A stretch of 64,000 bases of DNA. It comes from Halichondria panicea. Taxonomy: Eukaryota > Porifera > Demospongiae > Suberitida > Halichondriidae. The first letter of the stretch is position 1. Every line of letters starts with the position of its first letter. The DNA lies in NCBI RefSeq assembly GCF_963675165.1, contig NC_087378.1, positions 2,527,525 to 2,591,524 of the forward strand, written 5' to 3'. The position numbers were made by a program, and so were the translations under genes. Positions 13,101 through 21,978 of this stretch are shown here, piece by piece. The notes beneath the pieces were generated by a model. The model saw only the letters and a program-made list of their open reading frames with translations. It did no database searches and was not told where the DNA came from.

Positions 13101-16100
13101 GACTTGGAACTGACCCCCCACAGTTTTTGATGGCCCTCGCCGAGACAGACTTCTCAGCAGACGAGGATCAGACACAGTGTCTGCAGTTCTCTACACAGAC
13201 AGAAATGAACAAGGACGTACAGCATCTTTTAATGTGTATACATACGTATATAAGCATTGAGCACCCGGTCATAAACTCATCTAGGAATTTTAAACAGATT
13301 CCCGAAAAAGCCCATTTGACAACTCCCTGTACACTTATTTTCAGCCACAGTACTCTGTTTTCCTGCTGTAAGTGGCCAGCAACCACATCTAGCCAATCGA
13401 TTTTGTAAACAGCACTAACACTCTTTGTTCCTTTCGTATAGCATAGGAAGGCATATAGAACACTATGTATTTATCATGTACATTGTACTGAAGAAACCAT
13501 ATTTTGTTGTCCATGTGCACTAGCAACTACTACTCACCACTCTGGGAGCAGACCTCCAGAACTTAATGGGGCGATATTCTGGGTGCTCAGAGCTCTGCTT
13601 CCCTCGAATAGAGCGTGGCCATCGTTTCCGCAGTTTCTCCTGCAGCCCGGAGATGGAGGGCAGATCCTTCTCAAGAGGTTTTCCTTTATGTGTGGGGTTG
13701 ACTGGCAGCCTTTTGCTCTCTGGGGGGTCCACGGGTGCCTTTTTGTTCTTTGGGGAGTCGTCAGGTTTGTTGTATGGTGGATCAACAGGAAGCTTTTTGG
13801 GTTCATGGGAGAGTGATTTAGCTGCGGGTTTTCTCGAAAGCCTGCATTGCAGTGGAGTAACAACATGGTGAATTCACATCACAACACACAGACCACACTG
13901 TTTTATATCTGTACACACACGAAAGCTACCCTATATGCTTAACTGTCAAGATGTGCATCAACAACAGTACACTTATTGTACTTTCCAGTACAACAATAGA
14001 AGCAGATGTGTGTGTACCTTGGACTTGCATAGAGGGAGGTGCTTGAACAAGACAGTGACAGCTGGTGACCGTCAGTTTGCTCCTCGTTCTTCACCGCCTC
14101 GGTGAGCAGATCGTATGATCGACTAGACCGAATTCCAAATCCCGTCTTCAGTTTACCCCCGTACTCGAGGGGGAACGCATCGGGGGAATCAAAACCCCCC
14201 TTACCCGGGACTCTAGTGGGTGTGGCCAGGTCTCCTGCATGGCTCTGCCCACTGTGGTGAGATACATGCAAGGTGATGAGTGTACAATAGAACAGACACA
14301 GCACAATGTGTAAAGCAACTAATTAATTGGCTGCAGACATCAAGCAAATGCATGGTTGTCAGACATCAAGAAAAATAGCTCTAATGCCTAGTTGTCAGAC
14401 TTGGCAGATGAAAGCTATTGATCATATGGGGCGTACGGCTTACCTTTGATCATTGTGGGGGTAGTATGGCTTACCTTTGATCATTGTGGGAGAGCCCAGG
14501 ACTGGAGTTGGTACGGAACTTAAAGTGGAGGGATGAGGTGAATCGGTTCTCCCCCCTCTTTCTGTGCTCCCTGCCCGCTTTCCTGCACAAAATGAGCACG
14601 ATGAGATGATCTGCTCTCTTCGCTGTAATACACTCGTACACAAATGGAATTTAAAATCATAGTCCATTTTTATAAATAAAGAAAGGAAAGAAGAAACTGC
14701 TCACAAAGCTCTTTCTTGTGGTACGCATACTATAGCATACATTTATATAGGCCATGTTCACAGAGATAATATAGTGACAATAAGTACCACACATGCACAG
14801 TAGTAGCATGTTACCGTGGTATACCATGTACCTGAACGCGAGCCCTGCCACGATCTTGAGGTAGGCGGAGTGCCAGCGATGGACAGCGTAGGGAGGCAGA
14901 CCAATCAGAGCTCTTACAAGATCCATATGACTGGTTTTGAGCACGTCCACAATGTCCTGCCGCATCAGGTCTCGGTTCTTAGCACGGAAGTCCTGTACAA
15001 ATGAAAAGAGATAATAATTCAAATAAAAGTACACTACATGTATATAGCTATAGCCAATGGTTAGTACATAAGTACCTACACATGTAGAGGTCTGGTGTTA
15101 TAGGCTAGGGCTTTGGTGTTGCAAATTAATAGCGCAAAATTAGTTGAAACTTGTCAATTACATACACATTCTGTTTGAATGCCCACCACAGTGGAACCCT
15201 CCCTATGTATATATGTGGTAATGGTGTTGCAGTACGTTGCTAATATTATGGATCTATGCACCCTCTTATAATCAGTAACTCAATCAAGTATGAGATATCA
15301 ACCCTAGAATCAGGACATTCTACAAAACCCTGCATGTAGTGTATAGCTCCATATATACCTGAATGGAGTAGGTGACCTCGCTGGCATAGTGCAGAATGGT
15401 GAACTGGGGGTCCTTGAGCTTCATAGTAGGGGAGCGGAAGTGGGTGTGGTTCTTGTGCTGACGCTCAAACTTCTGGTAGAGAGAGTTGTCATCAGCACCA
15501 GGAAAACTGCATGGGAATTAATAGAGGAGAGGGTACGAGTGGTGGAAGGAAGTTAGGAGCAGTATATTCTTTGGAATCTATGTAACTACATGCATAACAA
15601 AGCCACACAAATGAACTCTTAATTGCCACATGTACACATATCTATGGCCTCACTCACAAAAAGTTTACCCACAAAAACGTCCACCCACTACCCATACTCA
15701 CACAGCCCACACCCACCTACTCACACTCACACAGTCCATACACCACTCACATACACACCCACCCACTACCTATACTCACACAGTCTGTACAACACCACTC
15801 ACACACTCACCCACACTCACACAGTCCACACCACTCACACAGTCACACTACCCATACCTGCATTCATCATCAAGCAGAGGGAGGAGTCCCGTCGGCCTCT
15901 TTGCCACGAGGTCCAGACAGTCCTGATTGTCGACAAAGACGACAGAGGACCACTCAATACCCTCACTCTCATATTCCTCTTGTTCTAGTTTGAAGATGTG
16001 CTTGTTAAAGTATTGCTGCAGCTGCTCGTTGGCAAAGTTGATGCAGAACTGCTCAAAAGAGTTCTTTTGGAACACTTCAAAACCAAATATGTCCAGTACA

Positions 16101-17456
16101 CCGATTGAGTATCCCTACGAGTGGGTTGGTAAGGGTGGTTATATCTCTAGCACAAACAACTACAGTGAAGTCAAAGAAGGTTGAATTACAGCGCTTTGTA
16201 CAAGTAGAGAAAACAGCTGGCACCATGACACAGAATAAACCATGTACATGCACTAGCTAGCTCACCTTGTTAACACTCTTCTCACCACACGACAGAGAAA
16301 TGTTCACCTGAGATGACAGAGTTAGGTAAGTATTAATGCAACAACAATCGTGGAGTACAATAGTGCTGCAGGATACGACCGACAGTAGGTTTGGTGTGCA
16401 TCTTACCTGATCCACAATCCAATCAAACAGTGCTCCATATAGAGCTTTGGCCAGTGAGTCACGGGTGGCTGTAGCCTGAGGGAACAGAACACCATCATTA
16501 TACATGTATTGTTGAGTTCAGCTAATGGTACTAGCAGCATAATATAATTATTATGGACATCTGTAGGAAATGAAGGCAACAGAATACAGTTGAGTGTCCA
16601 CAAGTTAGAAGTTCAGAATTTCCCTCATTTGGGGTATATACACAAAATGCATCCTCAAATGTTCCCAACATCAACAAACTTGGTAGTTGTTGCCCATCTG
16701 GACCACTCCCCATTGACACCACCAGCCTTCGTTTGGCCAGATATTAATAGGCAACTCACGACCACAAACATTAATTTTGCTTTCGAATTAATTTGTTAAC
16801 CATAAGTAACAATTATTATAACGAGCTCCTTCCCACACCCACACATCTCCTTACGCTATCCACGAGCACATACATACATGTACATCTCCTTATGCTACCC
16901 ACGAGCACATACCTCTTCCACCCTATAAGGTAATACAATGCAGTCTGTTCCACCAGCTTTGGACTTGCGTGTGGTCAGAGCAAGCCACAGTGTCCTCTCA
17001 TCCACCTACGCAAGAATGTAACTCAATTATCTGAAATATGTTAATTATTGCAAGACTACGTGCAAGCAGCATGCAGTGAGTTTAATTTGACGGTGTTGAC
17101 AAGTACTATAATTATGCGTATATCCATGTATGTGCTTAGTGATACATAGAAGGTCACCTGAGCATACTACAACCCCATAACAAGATGTATCCATCCATAT
17201 GTATGCTTTACACTTCCACCGCTCCGTTATCATCATGCATGCACACAGGAGGTACGAAGTGCATGACTAGCGAGATATTGGCCGTACCTGTAGCAAGTCT
17301 GAGACCGTCTTGAGACAGTCAGTGTTCTCGATCATTGCAGCCTCCTCTGCTTCTTTCTACACAACACAAACCATGCACACGTACAACACAACATAAACCA
17401 CAGCACATAGTAGTTACTGTACTGCACATTTTGAATGAAAAGGAGCAAACCTAACT

Positions 17457-17492
<36 letters not shown>

Positions 17493-18246
17493 TGGAATGT
17501 TGTTTCGGTATAATTATTGGAAGTTTCCTAATGACCAGCTGTCCCTTAATTAATTTACTTACTCACAGAACCAGGACTGTAACTAAGAGCAGAACTTGGC
17601 TCACCTTTGCAAAGGTTATGTTTCCAATATGAAGAATGGCCGAGAGGACAGTGAACATCCTGCGTGCGTGTGTGTAAACACAACATGTGTGTACAATGAG
17701 AGGACCAGGCACCATTGCTTGCATTGTACAACGAAATTATGCAATTTCGTAGTACACAGTCTGCATATCGCTACCACATTCAGAATTATGGATTTGTAAA
17801 ACATCACCACAAATACCTTGTCTAATTATGCATAATGCATCTCAAATGCATCTCAAATTACACACAGCTCCCTAGAGTTGACCCCTAATTAACCTTTGCT
17901 GAGTGTGCATAATCGCTACTTGACTATACAAACCTAAACCCAAACATGTATGCGTGAAAAAACTCATTGTTCATCGACACCCCGCCCACCTCATCTGTGT
18001 GGCTGCCGAGAAGCTGAGCATTGTGAGAGACTGCCTCAGGCGATGGTACTCCTCCGAGCTGTTGGGGAGGGAAATGGAGGGGCCCTGGGTGAGGTACCGG
18101 TACTGGTCCAGCTCCAACAGTGCCAGCTGCTTGTGTAACTCAGTCTCGGCACCTTGTAGGAGGTAGTAAAAGACGTGGTAGTTTCTCTCTCCCGGGGACT
18201 GGCTGATGATGCGACTCTTCTCTAGAAGGTATTTCTCAATTGAGGC

Positions 18247-18297
<51 letters not shown>

Positions 18298-20169
18298 TGG
18301 GGTGGGTGGGTACTTATTGGTAGGTCCGGACTATGTTAGCTAAGGGTGACTCAATGGAAACAGTTGTGAAAAGAACTTGCAAGAATGTGATAAGTATAAT
18401 AACAGGAGTGGTTATAAGTATAGGGAAAGAGGGGTGGGGGATAGGGGGTTAATAAAGCTCCTCGTATCAACACAGCCCTGAAAAACTAAGTGGCAGATCA
18501 ATGCCACAAATAGTACAAGTGATCTATAATATCAGGAAAGAGGAAAGATCCTACCGTAAACATAAACAGCTGTTAAAATGCCTAAAGATTTACGTCATTT
18601 AGTAATACACAAGTGAATAAACAGCATGCCCTGAGGGTATCCAATTACAAGGTAATGAGTGGGATGGTGATTTGATCTATCTGCATATTGACAGAACTCT
18701 TCATATAATTTAGGGTTAGTGGGTAGTTTCAGCTTGTTTTCAGTCTACTTGAGGCTGCAAACTTACACAGACCACCATTATTATGTGACTCGATATACTC
18801 AGTTACTAATTAGTAGTAGTGTTCACTTACCCTTGGTAAGCACCATTCTCCTTGAAGTTGACCTGTATGAACTTTCCAAACCTACTGCTGTTGTTATTGG
18901 CAACCGTCATAGCATTCCCAAATGCCTGCACGCAGAAGAGAATCAATTAAACCAAACAGAAAAACACTGTTTACGAGTGGACTTAACACAGAACATGTAG
19001 TATACGCAAGGAATGGAATGTTGTTCTTTCTATCTCTTTGCTATACCCACATTAATGATAGCCACACTATAACACTATTGTAAGCTACATGTAAGCGTTT
19101 GACAAAGGAACACACTATGGGTTTTAAAAATAATATAAGTTCTATAAAGTGGCCTAAGGCAATGGGCTTTGCATCTATGTTGAGCGGGCTTGTTGTGTGA
19201 CACTCACTAATATAGCAAAACTACATAATTATTTTGTTGTAGTATAATTTATACAGTGTACGTTCTACAATTACGTACATGCAGAGTGGGGACATAAAAA
19301 GCATGAACACACGATAAGCTTAAGATGGAAGCTTGTCTTGTTTGACATAGTATTAAATGTCCTCCTAAGATATTATTCTAAAGATACAGTTCATGCCTCA
19401 CCTCCAAAACAGGCCCAGTGCCGAGTGTGATCAGCTCCAGAGACTGTGACTCGTCCAGCTTGGCTGACAGGGACATGAGATGATGTAAGAGGAACTTGGT
19501 CGACTCCGTTTTCCCCGCCCCACTCTCTCCACTGATAATCACCGACTGGTTCTGTCTATTGTTGAGCATGCAGTGATAAGCATTGTCAGCTGTCGCGAAT
19601 ATGTGCGGAGGGAGCGACGAGAATGGCTTGCCAACGTACTGTGTTGTGTACTTGGGGTTATATATAGAGTAGTAGTAGTAGGGATTGATTGAGAGGAGGA
19701 TGGAACCGACGTAAGTGTAAATTTGTTTGTTTGAGAATCGACCTCGCAGGTTTGAGAGCATAGCTTGTTCAGAGAGCTCCTCCAAGTTACACATGTCTTC
19801 AATCTGTCCATCATCCACTTCGGGGGATATGTATTGGGACACTATCTCCGTTAGAACGAGGCTAGCATGCTCCTTTCTTCGAATAAAGAATCGCATTTCT
19901 TTCTCACCCGATTTCCATTTTTCTTGTCTGATGACTGGTGTGTCTTCAGCATCTAGTTTAGTCCACTGATCCTTTTTGTCGCCTTGGAAACCTTCAAACA
20001 GTTCGTAGAGACTCTTGTCTTCAAAGATTTGCAGTCGTTCAAGAGAGAGACGAATCAAATGCACAGTTGTTGTCGAGCGAAAAGCAAGCACTGAGGTGTA
20101 ATATACTGGTCTCAGTTCACCAGGGTATATTCGGACCGAAATAGGTTGCTCCTCCATAACAAGTTTCAC
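2997..20169 (-). CDS. MYO9: Unconventional myosin IX (motor fused to RhoGAP)
   Basis: A single 37-exon gene. Exon lengths sum to 7716 bases, an intact frame of 2571 aa, close to human MYO9A (about 2550). Domain order: Ras-association (RA) domain about 9-105, myosin motor about 110-1015 with a large loop-2 insert, IQ motifs about 1035-1150, a long disordered tail, C1 domain 1 (about 1825-1875), C1 domain 2 (about 2050-2105), RhoGAP about 2117-2310, low-complexity tail. Myosin IX proteins are single-headed actin motors that carry a Rho-inactivating domain along actin. The frame starts MKLVMEEQP; the second Met (20157) is an alternative start. There is no in-frame disruption. It is transcribed divergently from the spectraplakin gene and convergently with AIMP3. 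Duplicated splice-donor segments occur after exons 6 and 12. Exon coordinates are given in the domain entries. Confidence 0.95.
3735..3960. repeat. Degenerate direct repeats in a myosin intron
   Basis: Three diverged units share CCCTTACAA and a following AAGTGSATGC-type segment (near 3780, 3865 and 3912). They are partly interleaved with repeated ACAAGTACAAATAC-like tracts. They look like an old local duplication. Confidence 0.5.
4324..6075 (-). CDS. MYO9: Myosin IX exons 29-34: RhoGAP domain
   Basis: Exons: 5964-6075, 5725-5802, 5457-5585, 5172-5277, 4625-4756, 4324-4459. The domain opens with FGKPLEEL. It carries the arginine finger in [11 protein letters not shown] (the usual form is GIYRxSG). 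It continues with [19 protein letters not shown] and ends with [16 protein letters not shown]. All the hallmarks of an active GTPase-activating domain are present, so RhoA-type GTP hydrolysis is the expected activity. A MITE-like repeat (4901-5103) lies in the intron between exons 32 and 33. Confidence 0.93.
4901..5103. mobile_element. MITE-like element, CCGTATAGC family, copy 1
   Basis: It starts ACCGTATAGCGGGTAATTTT and ends with the near-complement CGAAAATTATCCTCTATACG. Several internal CGTGG/CCACG segments fold on themselves. Its middle (TTGCACTGCAGGTAAAGGTA) is shared with the copy at 32560-32752. There is no coding potential. It lies in a myosin intron. Confidence 0.65.
6133..8546 (-). 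CDS. MYO9: Myosin IX exons 22-28: two C1 zinc domains and linker
   Basis: Exons: 8430-8546, 7897-8048, 7521-7634, 7121-7329, 6887-6971, 6377-6482, 6133-6230. The first C1 domain begins [19 protein letters not shown] and continues [16 protein letters not shown]. The second begins [17 protein letters not shown] and continues [20 protein letters not shown]. The second shows the C-x2-C-x4-H-x2-C-x7-C end pattern of zinc-binding C1 domains in full. About 170 residues separate them. C1 domains bind lipids or proteins; many, including those of myosin IX, are thought not to bind phorbol esters. Confidence 0.9.
7739..8293. repeat. 33-base direct repeats flanking a C1 exon
   Basis: Positions 7739-7771 and 8261-8293 share 33 bases with one mismatch, built on GGAAACCCAAGGCAATCCAG. 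They lie in the two introns either side of exon 23 (7897-8048), so they bracket one exon of the first C1 domain. Confidence 0.7.
8736..10899 (-). CDS. MYO9: Myosin IX exons 20-21: long disordered tail
   Basis: Exon 20 (9362-10899, 1538 bases) is the largest exon of the gene; exon 21 is 8736-9111. Together they encode about 640 residues rich in Ser, Pro, Glu and Lys with many SP/TP sites and basic clusters such as [10 protein letters not shown]. No fold is recognised. This is the spacer between lever arm and C1 domains, expected to be a regulatory and phosphorylation region. Exon 21 ends at an unusual donor, GTTAGC. Confidence 0.85.
11044..12008 (-). CDS. MYO9: Myosin IX exons 18-19: IQ motifs and charged helix
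   Basis: Exons 11859-12008 and 11044-11377. Four IQ-like motifs are visible: [34 protein letters not shown] (spanning the splice), [17 protein letters not shown] and [17 protein letters not shown]. They would bind calmodulin-type light chains and form the lever arm. They are followed by a strongly charged Glu/Lys/Arg helix. Myosin IXb also has four IQ motifs and IXa has more. Confidence 0.9.
12411..14992 (-). CDS. MYO9: Myosin IX exons 11-17: loop-2 insert, actin-binding region, converter
   Basis: Exons: 14832-14992, 14475-14582, 14018-14251, 13538-13841, 13023-13190, 12671-12781, 12411-12533. Exons 12-14 encode about 215 residues rich in Pro, Ser, Lys and Arg (for example [20 protein letters not shown]). 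They sit between the upper-50K and lower-50K parts of the motor, where the family carries its characteristic long loop-2 insertion, thought to contribute to actin tethering. Exon 15 encodes [12 protein letters not shown], the conserved actin-binding helix, and exons 16-17 carry the converter (YERYQFLMG). Lengths keep the frame. A 31-base duplication makes two identical donors after exon 12. Confidence 0.92.
14437..14490. repeat. Duplicated splice-donor segment after myosin exon 12
   Basis: A 23-base segment containing CTTACCTTTGATCATTGTGG occurs twice with an offset of 31 bases. On the minus strand each copy has the same AAAG|GTAAGCC donor. The upstream donor (exon end 14475) keeps the frame. 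Using the downstream one (exon end 14444) brings an immediate TAA into frame. Confidence 0.75.
15359..18247 (-). CDS. MYO9: Myosin IX exons 3-10: motor core including switch II
   Basis: Exons: 17990-18247, 17605-17659, 17288-17356, 16913-17005, 16407-16475, 16266-16307, 15858-16114, 15359-15506. Exon 3 encodes [14 protein letters not shown], a conserved motor segment. Exon 9 encodes [10 protein letters not shown], which is switch II, followed by [20 protein letters not shown], the relay-helix region. A pure GT/CA repeat abuts the acceptor of exon 3, and a CA-rich minisatellite follows the donor of exon 9. Nucleotide-binding residues appear intact, so ATPase activity is expected. Confidence 0.93.
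15661..15857. repeat. CA-rich minisatellite next to a myosin donor
   Basis: Irregular repeats of CCCACTAC, ACTCACACAG and CACACCACT motifs lie directly downstream (minus sense) of the exon 9 donor. Long open frames here are products of low complexity. Confidence 0.7.
16843..16912. repeat. 31-base tandem duplication at the myosin exon 6 donor
   Basis: Units 16843-16873 and 16882-16912 differ at two bases and share CCACGAGCACATAC. In minus sense each presents GTATGTGCTCGTGG; the copy at 16912 is the donor used by exon 6 (exon end 16913). The second copy is a decoy 39 bases into the intron. Confidence 0.7.
17461..17489. repeat. (AG)n microsatellite
   Basis: About 29 bases of pure AG repeat in the intron between myosin exons 4 and 5. 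Confidence 0.95.
18249..18296. repeat. (TG)n microsatellite at a splice acceptor
   Basis: About 48 bases of uninterrupted TG. In minus sense it is a CA tract ending exactly at the acceptor CAG of myosin exon 3, so it takes the place of a normal polypyrimidine tract. Confidence 0.95.
18831..20169 (-). CDS. MYO9: Myosin IX exons 1-2: RA domain, motor N-terminus, P-loop, switch I
   Basis: Exon 1 is 19402-20169 and exon 2 is 18831-18925. Residues about 9-105 form the ubiquitin-like RA domain typical of myosin IX N-termini, beginning [12 protein letters not shown]. The motor begins near [20 protein letters not shown], close to the myosin IX family sequence. The ATP-binding P-loop GESGAGKT is intact at residues 214-221. 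Exon 2 carries switch [12 protein letters not shown] long intron (18926-19401) separates the exons. Confidence 0.93.
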
Positions 20170-21978
20170 ATAAATTAATTATAAGATTGAAAGCAGGGAC
20201 AGCTGATCCATATTACACTATAGCAAACCAGAGCAGATGTTCGTGGTCGGAAATTAAATTTGTGAGTAGATGAAAAAAATTCCTGTCTTGAAACTCTGTA
20301 GAAAACGACAACAAATATACGGATGAGGGGTTAACTTAATTGAACTGTCTCCACTATAGAGGGTAAACAAGTTTGTATTGCTAGGTAACCCAGGCCTAGT
20401 GTGTGGTAATCGTGAAACGAACACACACACACACACACACACGGCCACTACAGTTAGCCAGCCAAGTCTTAGACCAAATTGTGGTAACTCGCTAATACAC
20501 ACACAAACACTTGAGCCTTGATGGTTATGATGTAATGTAAACAGACTTGGAAAGCGAAATGACCTACACGTTGTGAGTGAGTATAGTATACACACAATTG
20601 AAAATTGTGATCAATAGTATAATTTACTACAAAGCCAGACAAAACTGATTAATACACTAGTTACCAATTAACACTGACCAACAGTAAACAGCACATGACA
20701 ACAATAATGATGACTGGATAGTATCGTCAACATGCATTCAATCAACAGTGACACTGAAATTGAGCTGGTTTTTTCTGTTAAGAATAGTTGATCTGTACTG
20801 TACTGTACTGCTAAGGCTCTGAGATTATACGAAAGTGGCAGTCTACAAGAGGAGATATACACTATCAACTACAATTAAGAGTTGGTGATTGATGAAACAC
20901 AGTAGTAGTACTGATCTAGCTGCTAACAAGATTCAACTACTTGTGCCACCTTTAATGCACAGCACAGCCTTTGACAGAAAGTGTGCAAACTACTGCATAC
21001 ACAACGCAAAGGTTTCTACTAAATACCGTCAAACAGATGATATAGTTACAAATAACACCATTCCAATACACAGGGCAGGTCTTACATAAATGCCCCTAGG
21101 CCTTTACAGTGGTTGATAGTTGTACGGTAGAAAGACGCAACTTGTTTCCAATCAGTGTATTTTGACTATGACAACAAAAACAAGAAGGCATAAATAATAA
21201 TAAAATTAAAGGTTGTAAATGAGTGGCTTAAACGTCTCCATACAAACGCACTAAACGATGTGACACATATGTGATTCCTTAATGACAATGATGTTAACAG
21301 CACCTAACACATGCTTTGACAGACATGATTTGATAATCATCGGGCCGGCCGGCCAGAGAGCTTGTTTAGTATATTAACAGTGTGTAGGACAGTTGATTTC
21401 GTGAGATGGCCCAAGATTAATAGTAAGTACACAGTACACCATCAGGGCCAGGGCTAGGGATACATGATACATGTATACATTCTGAACTTACCTCACTTGC
21501 ACAAGTAGATCCACTGCAAATGATTATGACAGTAGGATAATTATCTGTGTGATCCAACACTGAAGGTAGTGCTGCGCACCGCAGAAGAACCCTTGAGCTT
21601 GAGTCCACCTTTCCAATATATCTACAGCTACAGAGCTAGCTAGCTAGACCATGTACCAAAAGAGTTCACCTACTTACACCATAGATATATAGTAGAAATC
21701 TATGCTTACACTTATTACACATGGAAAGAGGAAGTGGGCGTTGTTTCACTCGGCTAAGTACTCTACTTGTACTTTGACCTTGCTCGATGAGAGCTTCTCC
21801 CATGTTCTAGTTCTGTTGACTCATTTGAGACTGGTTCTTTTGCTGTCATTACTACACATTCAGGAGATACGAAACTGTTTGATACAGCCTCGGTGTGACA
21901 GTGTGAGGTCCACCAAGAACAAACCACGACTGGAGTTTGAGCTACCAATCCCAACTTTCATGGTGCTGTACACAAAGC
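20170..21978. promoter_or_regulatory. Divergent intergenic region, myosin IX / spectraplakin
   Basis: About 1.8 kb between two start codons pointing away from each other. It must hold both promoters and any 5' non-coding exons. It contains an (AC)n tract near 20413-20432 and a GGCCGGCCGGCC palindrome near 21341. No coding exon was supported; an open frame at 21702-22001 is in a different frame from the spectraplakin start and looks spurious. Confidence 0.45.

Noticed and set aside
15623..15988. Long plus-strand open frames rich in Thr, His and Pro
   Set aside because: They are translations of the CA-rich minisatellite and the antisense of a myosin exon.
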